DNA of 34,023 nucleotides. Origin: Eubacteriaceae bacterium. Lineage in GTDB: Bacteria; Bacillota; Clostridia; Lachnospirales; Lachnospiraceae. Positions 18,652 through 26,431 of this stretch are shown in pieces. Where the stretch lies: positions 1 through 34,023 of the forward strand of contig CAJTCR010000042.1 in assembly GCA_910574915.1 (NCBI GenBank), in the 5' to 3' direction. Every line of letters starts with the position of its first letter. Position 1 is the stretch's first letter. Below the pieces are notes generated by a model, which did not search any database, had not been told where the DNA came from, and saw only the letters and a list, made by a program, of their open reading frames with translations. Position numbers and translations under genes: made by a program.

Positions 18652-19988
18652 TTATAATAATCCTCGCAAATGTATGATAAATTGCCGCAATGTATCCAAA
18701 GTCGCCTCATCATAAGGAATCAAATGTACCCAATATCCCCAGGTAATACACAGATTCCATACAATCAACACAAAAAGAAGCAAACCTGCTGCGATCTGGA
18801 CAGCAATGTGATACTTCCTACATTTCGTTTTTGAAAAGAACATCTCTAAGAAATTCGCCAGATACACCGCAAGCAGCCCATAAGAATCTATAAACGGCCG
18901 CTGCCCTAGTGAACCGCCATATGGCCAGCAGTACCAGGAAGAAATAATGTACAAATTCAAAAGGAAAAAGATAATGCTTGCCGTCCGTATTTTTACTAAT
19001 TTTTCATTCTGAATCCAAATGCCCCAAATTGCAAATATAAGAAGCGGGCACCAAAACAAAGCCCCTTTTCTAACACTAAACAAAACATTGAAAATATGCG
19101 GGCGGAACCAGTCAAACAAGCCTGTCCCCTGATAAGACACAAACAAAAACTGCCCTGTGACCTTTTTCCAATAAATCAACTGTGGCAATATTGTCACCAT
19201 ACCCGCAAAAAAAATCGGTAAGCTATTTGCCGGCTTTATAATCTCAAAAAAACGCTTTTTAAATGCCGCAACACTGTGGACTCCATAAAAAACATACAAA
19301 AGAACATAAATGATATTCGTATTCCTGATTAGAAATATAATGCCAGCCAAAACGCCAAACACCATTAAATTTAGAGTTTTGCGAATGCCCCCCCCCTAAA
19401 AAAATCCTTTTTATCTTCTTCATAGGTAATCAGATGGTACAAAAAAACTGTCAAAACCGAAAAGGAATAAATATGTGAAAAAGAAGCGTCATGTGTCAAA
19501 TAATTAAATAAATTTGTCCCTATACTAATCAATATGCAAGATGCTAGGGAAATCTTACTGCTAAAATATCTCTTTAAAATTTGATACAAAAAGAATATTC
19601 CTGCTGCATAATACACAACTGCCGAAACTATATTGCCAATCTGATAAGCTTCGCTCCATCCATCCGCCGACGCAGGATGATAGAACAGCGTATAAGCATG
19701 TGCAGCAAGAAAAAATGGCAGTTGCAGTATCGCAGTCCCCATTGGATAAGAATTTACAACATTTCCATTCTCCAACACATACCAATATGGTGTATATTCA
19801 TCTGTCTGTATCTGAAAACTATGGTCTATAAAAAAACTGGGAAGGTACACATAATACCCTTTTCCATCTGAACGGATTGGCGGGCCGTTATACCCATTTT
19901 TATATATATAATTAGTTGATAAAAATGCCAGAATGCTTATCACAACGATCCATACAAAAATTCTTTTTTCGGCATAAAAATGTTTCAT
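18652..19988 (-). pseudogene. GT-C/GT39-like membrane glycosyltransferase, interrupted by a G9 tract (phase-OFF)
   Basis: Two frames make one membrane protein. The 5' part (from the ATG at 19988, with a strong AAAGGAG site) has an N-terminal helix, then an external loop with RSDGKGYYVYLPSFF, and further helices; the 3' part (19365 to 18652) continues with more helices. At the G9 tract (19388-19396) the first frame ends 12 residues later at FAKL. Reading the tract as 10 or 7 Gs continues through IRKTLNLMVFGVLAG straight into the second part, giving about 445 residues. The Asp in the first loop fits GT-C/GT39 enzymes that use polyprenyl-phosphate sugars, consistent with the DPM1-like gene downstream. 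Confidence 0.8.
19388..19396 (-). repeat. poly-G tract (G9) in GT-C gene
   Basis: Nine C on the plus strand (G9 in the gene). Out of frame by one; G10 or G7 restores the protein. Confidence 0.9.
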
Positions 19989-20125
19989 TTCTTACTCCTT
20001 TGATAACATACGATATGTCTCAGCTTCGTACACTCTATATATCCTATTGATGTAATCATATACATATCCTATTGGATACGATATATTTGACATATCTCTG
20101 TTTTAGTAATGATAGAATCAAAAAA

Positions 20126-21022
20126 CTATAACTTAGTTTTAATTCTATCTCCTTGACGAATCCATTTTTCACCCATACTCCGATACAACCACCCCGGTAT
20201 CTCCACTTTCTCCACATCCTTCACCTTCCTCGCCCGAATAAAAATATACTGTCCCAAATCCAATTCCCGGTTTGGGATCTCTTTCACAAGCGACAACACC
20301 TTTTCCACATCAAAATAATTGCCTGCATATTCCTCATGCACATTTGACGTAAACATCACTTCTATCTCAAATCCGCACATACTAAGCATCTGCGCTAACT
20401 CATGCTTATTGTATTCCCTGTTGTGCCTTCCATATTGCCCATACCCGGAATATGGATCATAGATATTCGCGCCAGCAATCATTCTTGCAACATTTTCAAG
20501 ACGGTTCACATTTGGCGTTGACATTACCAAATATCCCTGTACTTTTAACATTTTATTGATATTAAGCAGTGCCCTTACCGGCGATTCCACCATATGCTCC
20601 ACCACTTCGCAGAAGCATACTACATCCCTGTTTTCCTTATACCAGTTCTTTTCAATGTTCAGATTCACGTATGGCATTGGTATAGACTTTGTTCCATCGG
20701 CATTGACCAGAAGCTGTTTTTCCTGATAAAACGTGGTATCCTTATCATTAAAAAAATTACTGCATGTAATCTTGTAATTCGTGTACTTTTTCATAAGCGC
20801 CGTAAGGTAATAAGGGTTTCCGCCAACCTCAAATACCTCATATGGCTGATCGATTTTTGGAAGAAGTGAAAATGTATAACAAAATCTCAGAAAGTCTTCT
20901 TTCAGATAATTTTTTAGTTCTTCCCTCGCCCTTTCATCTGCATCTGCTAACGCATATTGTGATAAAAATTCCCAAAATTTTTCTTTTGATAAATGATTCT
21001 GGAGCTTGAGGTCGATGCACAA
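20126..21022 (-). CDS. class I SAM methyltransferase, probably expressed as C-terminal part of a fusion
   Basis: A 298-residue methyltransferase-like protein: VFEVGGNPYYLTAL takes the place of motif I and CFCEVVEHMVESPV is the acidic post-motif; GYLVMSTPNV follows. The only usable start near the N-terminus is a TTG at 21020-21022, directly abutting GGGAGG with no spacer; the next in-frame ATG is about 75 residues in. The frame is, however, in phase with the upstream GT4 gene if its G7 tract (21058-21064) gains one G, giving a single 716-residue GT4-methyltransferase. It is therefore likely the second half of a phase-variable fusion. The acceptor is probably a sugar of the exported polysaccharide. 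Confidence 0.7.
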   Translation of the reverse strand: MCIDLKLQNHLSKEKFWEFLSQYALADADERAREELKNYLKEDFLRFCYTFSLLPKIDQPYEVFEVGGNPYYLTALMKKYTNYKITCSNFFNDKDTTFYQEKQLLVNADGTKSIPMPYVNLNIEKNWYKENRDVVCFCEVVEHMVESPVRALLNINKMLKVQGYLVMSTPNVNRLENVARMIAGANIYDPYSGYGQYGRHNREYNKHELAQMLSMCGFEIEVMFTSNVHEEYAGNYFDVEKVLSLVKEIPNRELDLGQYIFIRARKVKDVEKVEIPGWLYRSMGEKWIRQGDRIKTKL

Positions 21023-21054
21023 CCTCCCATAGGGAGCTTCTTTGTTTTCAGTTT

Positions 21055-22275
21055 CTACCCCCCCTTTATTTTTTTACACTTCACATCAAATCCTCCCTCT
21101 AAAAAACGCCGATACTTCCTTACAATCACATCCCATGAAAAATGGCTTCTGACATACTCCTGCCCCTGTCTGCCCATAGAGTCTGCGGTTTTCAAATGGT
21201 TTACAATATAGTGCAGCGCACCTTCAAACTCAAAATAATCCTCAAAATACAATCCGCCATTTGCTTCCATTACAAAATTTTTCGTAACCGCACAATCCGC
21301 ATTTACGAGCACCGGGCGCCCGCACAGCCAGCTTTCCATTATTACAATAGAAAAGCTCTCATTTGCCGAAGGCTGGCAAAGCATCGTTGCAGCTCCGTAA
21401 GCATCGTATTTATCCTGCACAGGCACGAATCCCAGATCATAAACGTCTTCTTCGGCATCTTTTGGAATTTCAATATTGCCTCCTCCAATCAGAACCAGCT
21501 TAAGAGAATCTTCGTTTCGCTTTTTATATTCCGTAAAATATCGAAGCAGCGTATGAACGTTTTTTCCTTCGTCTTTTCTCCCGGCATACAGTAAAAAGTT
21601 ATCAAAAATCTGGTATTTTTCCCGAAACCGTTTTGCATCAAAAGAAACATCCGTATTAACACCCGCTCCCAAAACCTCGGTATTTACATTGCCAAGGTCA
21701 TAAACCTGATCTGCCAATTCATATTCTGGCTTGGACAAAAATACCATTCCGGCAATCTTTGGAAACAGCTCCTGAAACACTTCCAGATAAATATAACTCT
21801 CATCATGCAGGCAGGGAATCAGCACCGATTTTTCCGGGCAGACCTGCATTCCATAGTACGTTGTGCCAAACATATATGGGATAAAGACAAACACGGTATA
21901 CTCTTCTTTGTGCTCTTCCATATACGAATACAGTCCGGGGCTGTTTATCATCTCACGGACATAGGTTTCTTCTTCCTCTTTTGTCAAAGGCATCTGTCCT
22001 GTCATCAGCTTTCGGTTGACCTGGTCAAATTGTGCCGTATCTCTTTTTCTTACCCGAAACCTGCGTACAGGAATTCCCTGCTCTTTAGTCAGCCCTTCTT
22101 TATGGTAATTCACGCTCCAGTCGCTTAAAAACTCTTTCACACACGTCGTTAAGATCTCAAGCTTTACCCCTGCCTGCGCAAGATGCAGCGCTAGTCCCCT
22201 GATCTCTGCTTCCGCACCGCCTGGTATCTCCATGCCAAACCAGGGAGTGACGATTCCTATTTTTTTATGATCCAT
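21055..22275 (-). CDS. GT4 glycosyltransferase (paralog of the next gene upstream), ending at a G7 tract
   Basis: Retaining GT-B glycosyltransferase, 406 residues from the ATG at 22275, where the family-typical KIGIVTPWFGMEIPGGAE begins; the frame is open to a TTG at 22386 but the extra residues look untranslated. The C-terminal donor site shows LLYAGRKDEGKN and ESFSIVIME (the E-x7-E motif). The ribosome site is weak. The last residues KIKGG and the stop are formed by a G7 tract; a gain of one G removes the stop and continues in frame into the downstream methyltransferase. It is close in sequence to the gene at 22373-23542 (shared EDYFEFEGA segment), suggesting tandem duplication. Confidence 0.88.
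   Translation of the reverse strand: MDHKKIGIVTPWFGMEIPGGAEAEIRGLALHLAQAGVKLEILTTCVKEFLSDWSVNYHKEGLTKEQGIPVRRFRVRKRDTAQFDQVNRKLMTGQMPLTKEEEETYVREMINSPGLYSYMEEHKEEYTVFVFIPYMFGTTYYGMQVCPEKSVLIPCLHDESYIYLEVFQELFPKIAGMVFLSKPEYELADQVYDLGNVNTEVLGAGVNTDVSFDAKRFREKYQIFDNFLLYAGRKDEGKNVHTLLRYFTEYKKRNEDSLKLVLIGGGNIEIPKDAEEDVYDLGFVPVQDKYDAYGAATMLCQPSANESFSIVIMESWLCGRPVLVNADCAVTKNFVMEANGGLYFEDYFEFEGALHYIVNHLKTADSMGRQGQEYVRSHFSWDVIVRKYRRFLEGGFDVKCKKIKGG
21058..21064 (-). repeat. poly-G tract (G7) at the GT4 stop codon
   Basis: Seven C on the plus strand, G7 in the gene directly before the TAG stop. One more G turns the junction into GGG-GTA-GAA and joins two genes in frame. Confidence 0.85.
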
Positions 22276-22372
22276 TTTTATCTCATCCACTTTTATTTTT
22301 TTAGTCCTCCATCCTGTCAGGAATTCGAGTACTGTGCAGCACTTTATTTTCTGGTTGGCTGGAGTACTTAGG

Positions 22373-23542
22373 TTACAGCCGCTCAATTAAACTGCTTAGC
22401 TTATTTTCAATACGCTCCCAGCTATAATTTGCTTCCACATATTTTTTCGCATTTGCGCACATTTCTGACACTGTCTCAGGATGGCTGCGTATATAATTTA
22501 CCGCGCCCTCAAACTCAAAATAGTCCTCATAATAGAGCGCACCGTTGCTTTTCTCACAATGTCCTTTCAGTACGCTGCACGCTCCGTTTACAACGACTGG
22601 CACGGATAAGCTCATCGCTTCCAGCACTACAATCGAAAGGCTTTCGAATGCAGACGGCAGGACAAGCATTTGTGCAGCCGCGATCCCGTTATATTTTTCC
22701 TGTTCTTCTACAAATCCAAGGCTTACAATATCCGGGTCTTTTGGGACAGGGATTACAGGCTTTCCGACCAGTACAAGCTTTAATTTGTTTTTGTTTCGTT
22801 TCTTATATTCCTTAAAATACTGGAATAAAATATGGCAGTTCTTTCCTTCATCCACCCTGCCGACATACAGCAAAAATTCATCCAGCCCGTACTTCTTTTT
22901 AAAACCATCCGCATCGGTTGCGTCAGGCGGCTCGATGCCGAATCCTCCGATTTCACAGGAAACAGGCAAGCCAGGAAAGCGCCTGCATACCAACTGCTGC
23001 TCTTCTGGCGTGTTAAAAAAGAAAAAACGCGGTGCATGAAATACGTGTTCAAACAGCTTCATTTTTAAAAACGGCTCTTCATGCGCTTCCGGGACTAAAA
23101 TCGCTTTTTCCCGTACCTCACGAATGCCCATAGCCGTAGGGTAATACAGATACGTAAAGAAAATAAAAGCGTCAAAAAAGTCCTTTTCCTTTTTTAAGCG
23201 GGCGATCAGATCAGGAACCGCGGGCCCTTGCTTTTCCATCCAGTCGTACTCTTCTGCTTCTGAAATGCCTGACGATAAAAATTTTGCATTGATTGCGTTA
23301 AATTCGTCCTGATTTCTTGGATGCGCGACAGAAAAACGGTGCACCCGCACGCCGTTTAACACTTCCTCGTCTGCTTGGTACGCATCCTTCCATGTCATAT
23401 AGTCAATCGCTTTTGTTGTTAGTACATGTACTTCCTGATACCGCGCGCACATCCGCTGCGCCATTTCACGGCATTGCAGCTCCGCTCCCCCGTTGACTTC
23501 TTTTCCATAACGCTGTACGATAAAACAGATTTTATGTTTCAT
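22373..23542 (-). CDS. GT4 glycosyltransferase
   Basis: A 389-residue GT-B enzyme. The N-terminal domain begins KICFIVQRYGKEVNGGAEL, with the glycine-rich acceptor-domain loop; the donor domain has LLYVGRVDEGKN and ESLSIVVLEAM (E-x7-E). No membrane segment. It starts 4 bp after the stop of the upstream glycosyltransferase, so the genes are cotranscribed. Its downstream neighbour is a paralog, as shown by similar spacing of motifs and the common YYEDYFEFEGA region. Donor and linkage unknown; GDP-D-rhamnose or UDP-xylose are candidates from the locus. Confidence 0.9.
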   Translation of the reverse strand: MKHKICFIVQRYGKEVNGGAELQCREMAQRMCARYQEVHVLTTKAIDYMTWKDAYQADEEVLNGVRVHRFSVAHPRNQDEFNAINAKFLSSGISEAEEYDWMEKQGPAVPDLIARLKKEKDFFDAFIFFTYLYYPTAMGIREVREKAILVPEAHEEPFLKMKLFEHVFHAPRFFFFNTPEEQQLVCRRFPGLPVSCEIGGFGIEPPDATDADGFKKKYGLDEFLLYVGRVDEGKNCHILFQYFKEYKKRNKNKLKLVLVGKPVIPVPKDPDIVSLGFVEEQEKYNGIAAAQMLVLPSAFESLSIVVLEAMSLSVPVVVNGACSVLKGHCEKSNGALYYEDYFEFEGAVNYIRSHPETVSEMCANAKKYVEANYSWERIENKLSSLIERL

Positions 23543-23546
23543 GATC

Positions 23547-24632
23547 TTACGTCACGACTCCTGTTCTTAAAAATGAATTTAGGCAGCTTTGAAACGCTTC
23601 TTCTACTGCCTCGCTGCGAAAATCATGCAGGCGCTGCGCTTGTTTTTTTAACATGGTTTCCCGCAGATCCTGGTCTTGCAGGATACGATTTAAAATCCCC
23701 GCATTGACAAGCGGATCTTTCGTCGCTGTCAAAAACCCGCTGCCGCCCAATGTATCCGCAATCGCGCTGGAATCATAAGCTATGACCGGAATGTTAAAAT
23801 ACATCGCTTCTATGAGAGGCACGCAAAACCCCTCGTGCTCGCTCATGCAAACAAACGCATCCGCAATGTGATAATAAGCCAAAATTTCCTCAAACCGGAT
23901 ATGCCCGGTAAAATATACCTGTTCCAACTCCAGCCTGTCTATGTAATCCAAAAGCCTTTGGTAATACCGCTCCATTCCCGCATAGGAACCAACCAGAAAC
24001 AGCCTTGATTTTTCGTTGTAATACTTTTTATAAAAATAAAACGTGCGGATAACGTCTTCCTGCCTTTTATTCGGCGCGATTCTTCCAGTAAACAGCAGGT
24101 TCGTATAGCCGTCGCCTGCATAAGCTTTTATAATCTTTTGCGCCGGCTTTTTTTCATAATCCCGAAAAGGAATCAGGATCGGCAGCACATCTATCCTGCA
24201 TGTATATCCTGCCTCCAAAAGCTGCTGTTTATTAAACGCAGAATCCGCCAGACAGTACTGTGCCGTATCCGCTAAGTATGCCATCCCCCGCAGCCCGTCT
24301 GCGCCAAGCTCCAGCGCGTTAGAACTATATCCTTCAAAAAATGCGGGCGGTGTGATATTATGGTAAACAATCACCTTTCTTCCCGGATAATTTTCCAGTT
24401 CGTAGTTAAGCCTTGTCCCTGTTGATAAATGGTAGATTATCACGTCATCTTCTTTTAGCGGCGGTATCAAATGTACGTTTTTTGCAGTATCCTTCGGCAG
24501 CCTTAGGTCAATATTTTCTGCGTAAATGCCTGTCTCATACCCCATCCGCAAAATCACCCTGTGCAGTGCAAGCACATCGTTTCCAACCGCATCGCCATAA
24601 GATATCGTCGTAAGCATCTGTATTACTTTCAT
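23547..24632 (-). CDS. GT4 glycosyltransferase
   Basis: A 361-residue GT-B glycosyltransferase. The donor-binding half shows LLFTGRIAPNKRQED and EGFCVPLIEAM (E-x7-E), typical of mannosyl/rhamnosyl transferases of the GT4 family. It begins with MKVIQMLTTISYGDAVGND; related proteins of this start occur in rhamnan-type loci, as I recall. The start overlaps the upstream stop (ATGA at 24629-24632) and has an AGGAG site. Likely extends the backbone in the cytoplasm. Confidence 0.88.
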   Translation of the reverse strand: MKVIQMLTTISYGDAVGNDVLALHRVILRMGYETGIYAENIDLRLPKDTAKNVHLIPPLKEDDVIIYHLSTGTRLNYELENYPGRKVIVYHNITPPAFFEGYSSNALELGADGLRGMAYLADTAQYCLADSAFNKQQLLEAGYTCRIDVLPILIPFRDYEKKPAQKIIKAYAGDGYTNLLFTGRIAPNKRQEDVIRTFYFYKKYYNEKSRLFLVGSYAGMERYYQRLLDYIDRLELEQVYFTGHIRFEEILAYYHIADAFVCMSEHEGFCVPLIEAMYFNIPVIAYDSSAIADTLGGSGFLTATKDPLVNAGILNRILQDQDLRETMLKKQAQRLHDFRSEAVEEAFQSCLNSFLRTGVVT

Positions 24633-25096
24633 CCGTTTCTCCTGCGCTGTGCGCTTTTCTTTTCGAGACTGTAAATGTGCTTTTGCAGGCGTTGTATTTC
24701 ATCCTGCTGCTGTGCAATTTCCTGCTGCTGCGCTTTCAGTACGGCTGCAATCTGCTCCATTGCAGATACCGCCGCACCGTTAAACGCCGTCTGATCTTCG
24801 GACATCGGCGCTGCGATAAAACCGGACAGCTTATACAGCACCCGTTTTACAAGCCCTTTGACCCCTGCATTTACCGGGCGCCGCCAGGCAATAAAGGACA
24901 GCCCGCGCATTCTGCCAATCGCCTGTGCAGCAGCTTCTTCATCTGCTGTGTCAGCCTCACTTGCGGCAGCAGGAAGCGGTATCTCGGAAAAACTCAGCAT
25001 ATCCGCTGTATAGCCTTTTTCCTTTATTTCCGCCCGGATCTCTTCCATAATCTTTTGTATATTAACTGGCTGCTGGCTGGTCGTTTGCTGATTCAT
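24629..25096 (-). CDS. small coiled-coil protein, unknown function
   Basis: 155 residues from the ATG at 25096 (preceded by GTGAGGAG); the frame is open further upstream inside the previous gene. An N-terminal segment IQKIMEEIRAEIKEKGYTAD is followed by a variable Ala/Glu-rich stretch, a basic region (VKGLVKRVLYKL) that could lie on the membrane surface, and a Gln-rich C-terminal helix (about 110-150) likely to be coiled coil. The N-terminal motif is, from memory, found at the start of larger clostridial polysaccharide methyltransferases, so this could be a split-off partner of the coiled-coil methyltransferase just upstream. It overlaps no promoter and is translationally close to both neighbours. 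I assign no enzymatic role. Confidence 0.7.
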   Translation of the reverse strand: MNQQTTSQQPVNIQKIMEEIRAEIKEKGYTADMLSFSEIPLPAAASEADTADEEAAAQAIGRMRGLSFIAWRRPVNAGVKGLVKRVLYKLSGFIAAPMSEDQTAFNGAAVSAMEQIAAVLKAQQQEIAQQQDEIQRLQKHIYSLEKKSAQRRRNG

Positions 25097-25106
25097 CTTT
25101 TTCTCC

Positions 25107-26396
25107 TCACTTCTTTGCAATAATGGCATAATCCTGGCTTCCAAACAGTGTCCGCTCCACTTCTTTCATAGCATCGTTAAACTCTGCAATACCTGCTGCC
25201 TGCGCGATATCCAGCTTTGGGATCTGCACGGGCAGCCTGCTGCTTTCCGTAAATATGACTGTAATATCTAAAAACCCCGCCTTTTCCAGCAAATACCGCA
25301 TTGTCAGCGGATGTACCGGCTTATTGTGCGACGGATCCAGATAAAAAGAATTGGTATAAATCGCAAGCGACATGGGATTTGGCGTTTCCAATATCAGAAA
25401 AGCCCCAGGCTCCAGTTTTTCATATGCAAGCTCTGTCAGCCGGATCAACTGCTCCAACGGCAGGTGTTCAATTAACTGTCCGGCAAAAATCCCGTCCGCC
25501 TTTTCTGTCTGTTCCAAAAACGCAATGGCATCCTCCTGTACCGCCTGAAGTTTTTTCTGCTGGCACAACGCTATAAACTCCTCATATAAGTCGACACCGT
25601 ATGCCTGAATGCCGTGTTCTTTCAGCAGTTCTAAAAATTCCCCTCTGCCGCATCCAAGGTCTAAGACATGGCGCCTGCCCTGAAAATATTTCAGATAGAT
25701 CTCCTGATTTTTTTTAATCTGCGCCCTGGAACCGCGAAAATGGTTTTCAAAGTCAAAATAGTCGATGCCGCCATATGATGCGGCGGCTGGCTCTATATGC
25801 CCTTCGCTGCCTGCCAAAATGACTGGCTGGTTTGCTGCTTTCGTATTGTCTTGTGCGCCCATCTTTTGCAGTGACGCGATTTTAACGCCATGCATATCCA
25901 GCGTACTGTCTATCTGTTCTAATTGTGCATTGCTGTTTCGGACATTTACGGCGATACTCTCCAGATTTTGCTTTATATTTGCTATATCCACGACAAGATT
26001 TGAAAATCCTTCCAACTGTTGGTTCGTATTGCGTACGTTTTCCACCAAGTTTCCATAGCCATCCAACTGTTGGTTCGTATTGCGTACATTTTCACAAAGC
26101 TTCTCATAGCCTTCTAACTGCCGATTGATATTGCGTATATTTTCAACTACATTTTCATAACCTTCTAACTGCTGATTGATACTGCGTATATTCTCACAAA
26201 GCTTTTCATAGTTTTCCAACTGCTGTAGGATGTTTTGCATACCGGCATTCAAATGTCCGATTTCTGTCTGTGCCGCATCTGTTTTCTGATTCAGCAGGCG
26301 GATAATCGGCGCGTGCAGCCGAATGCACAGGTGAGTCATTATATTTTTAAACTTATTTAAGCATCTCGTATTCTCTTTATTGTCATGGCTGCTCAT
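25107..26396 (-). CDS. coiled-coil repeat methyltransferase, possible chain-length ruler and cap
   Basis: 429 residues from the ATG at 26396 (AAGGAG 9 bp upstream); a GTG at 26417 is in frame but reads through that ribosome site. Residues about 60-144 consist of five 17-residue repeats of the type LEGYEKLCENVRNTNQQ, followed by more helix, then a class I SAM methyltransferase domain (motif I VLDLGCGRGEF; acceptor side GQLIEHLPLEQ; ILETPNPMS). No kinase domain is visible. The combination of a long helical repeat with a methyltransferase next to an ABC exporter resembles WbdD, which caps and measures ABC-exported O antigens, although here the helix is N-terminal. The role as terminator is inference; a simple decorating methyltransferase is the alternative. 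Confidence 0.8.
   Translation of the reverse strand: MSSHDNKENTRCLNKFKNIMTHLCIRLHAPIIRLLNQKTDAAQTEIGHLNAGMQNILQQLENYEKLCENIRSINQQLEGYENVVENIRNINRQLEGYEKLCENVRNTNQQLDGYGNLVENVRNTNQQLEGFSNLVVDIANIKQNLESIAVNVRNSNAQLEQIDSTLDMHGVKIASLQKMGAQDNTKAANQPVILAGSEGHIEPAAASYGGIDYFDFENHFRGSRAQIKKNQEIYLKYFQGRRHVLDLGCGRGEFLELLKEHGIQAYGVDLYEEFIALCQQKKLQAVQEDAIAFLEQTEKADGIFAGQLIEHLPLEQLIRLTELAYEKLEPGAFLILETPNPMSLAIYTNSFYLDPSHNKPVHPLTMRYLLEKAGFLDITVIFTESSRLPVQIPKLDIAQAAGIAEFNDAMKEVERTLFGSQDYAIIAKK
25965..26219 (-). repeat. five tandem 51-bp coding repeats (17 residues each)
   Basis: Five in-frame 51-bp units encode L-E-G-Y-x3-x-E-N-[IV]-R-N-x-N-x-Q. Units three and four share 21 identical bases at their ends; the fifth is most diverged. 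The unit is a multiple of three, so copy-number changes would lengthen or shorten the coil without loss of frame. Confidence 0.8.
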
Positions 26397-26431
26397 TCTA
26401 TTGACTCTCCTTTTCACACAGAAGTGATCCT

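Noticed and set aside
25965..26219. Tandem repeats considered as a CRISPR array
   Set aside because: Units of 51 bp are contiguous without unique spacers, diverge gradually and stay in frame within a protein; they are coding repeats.
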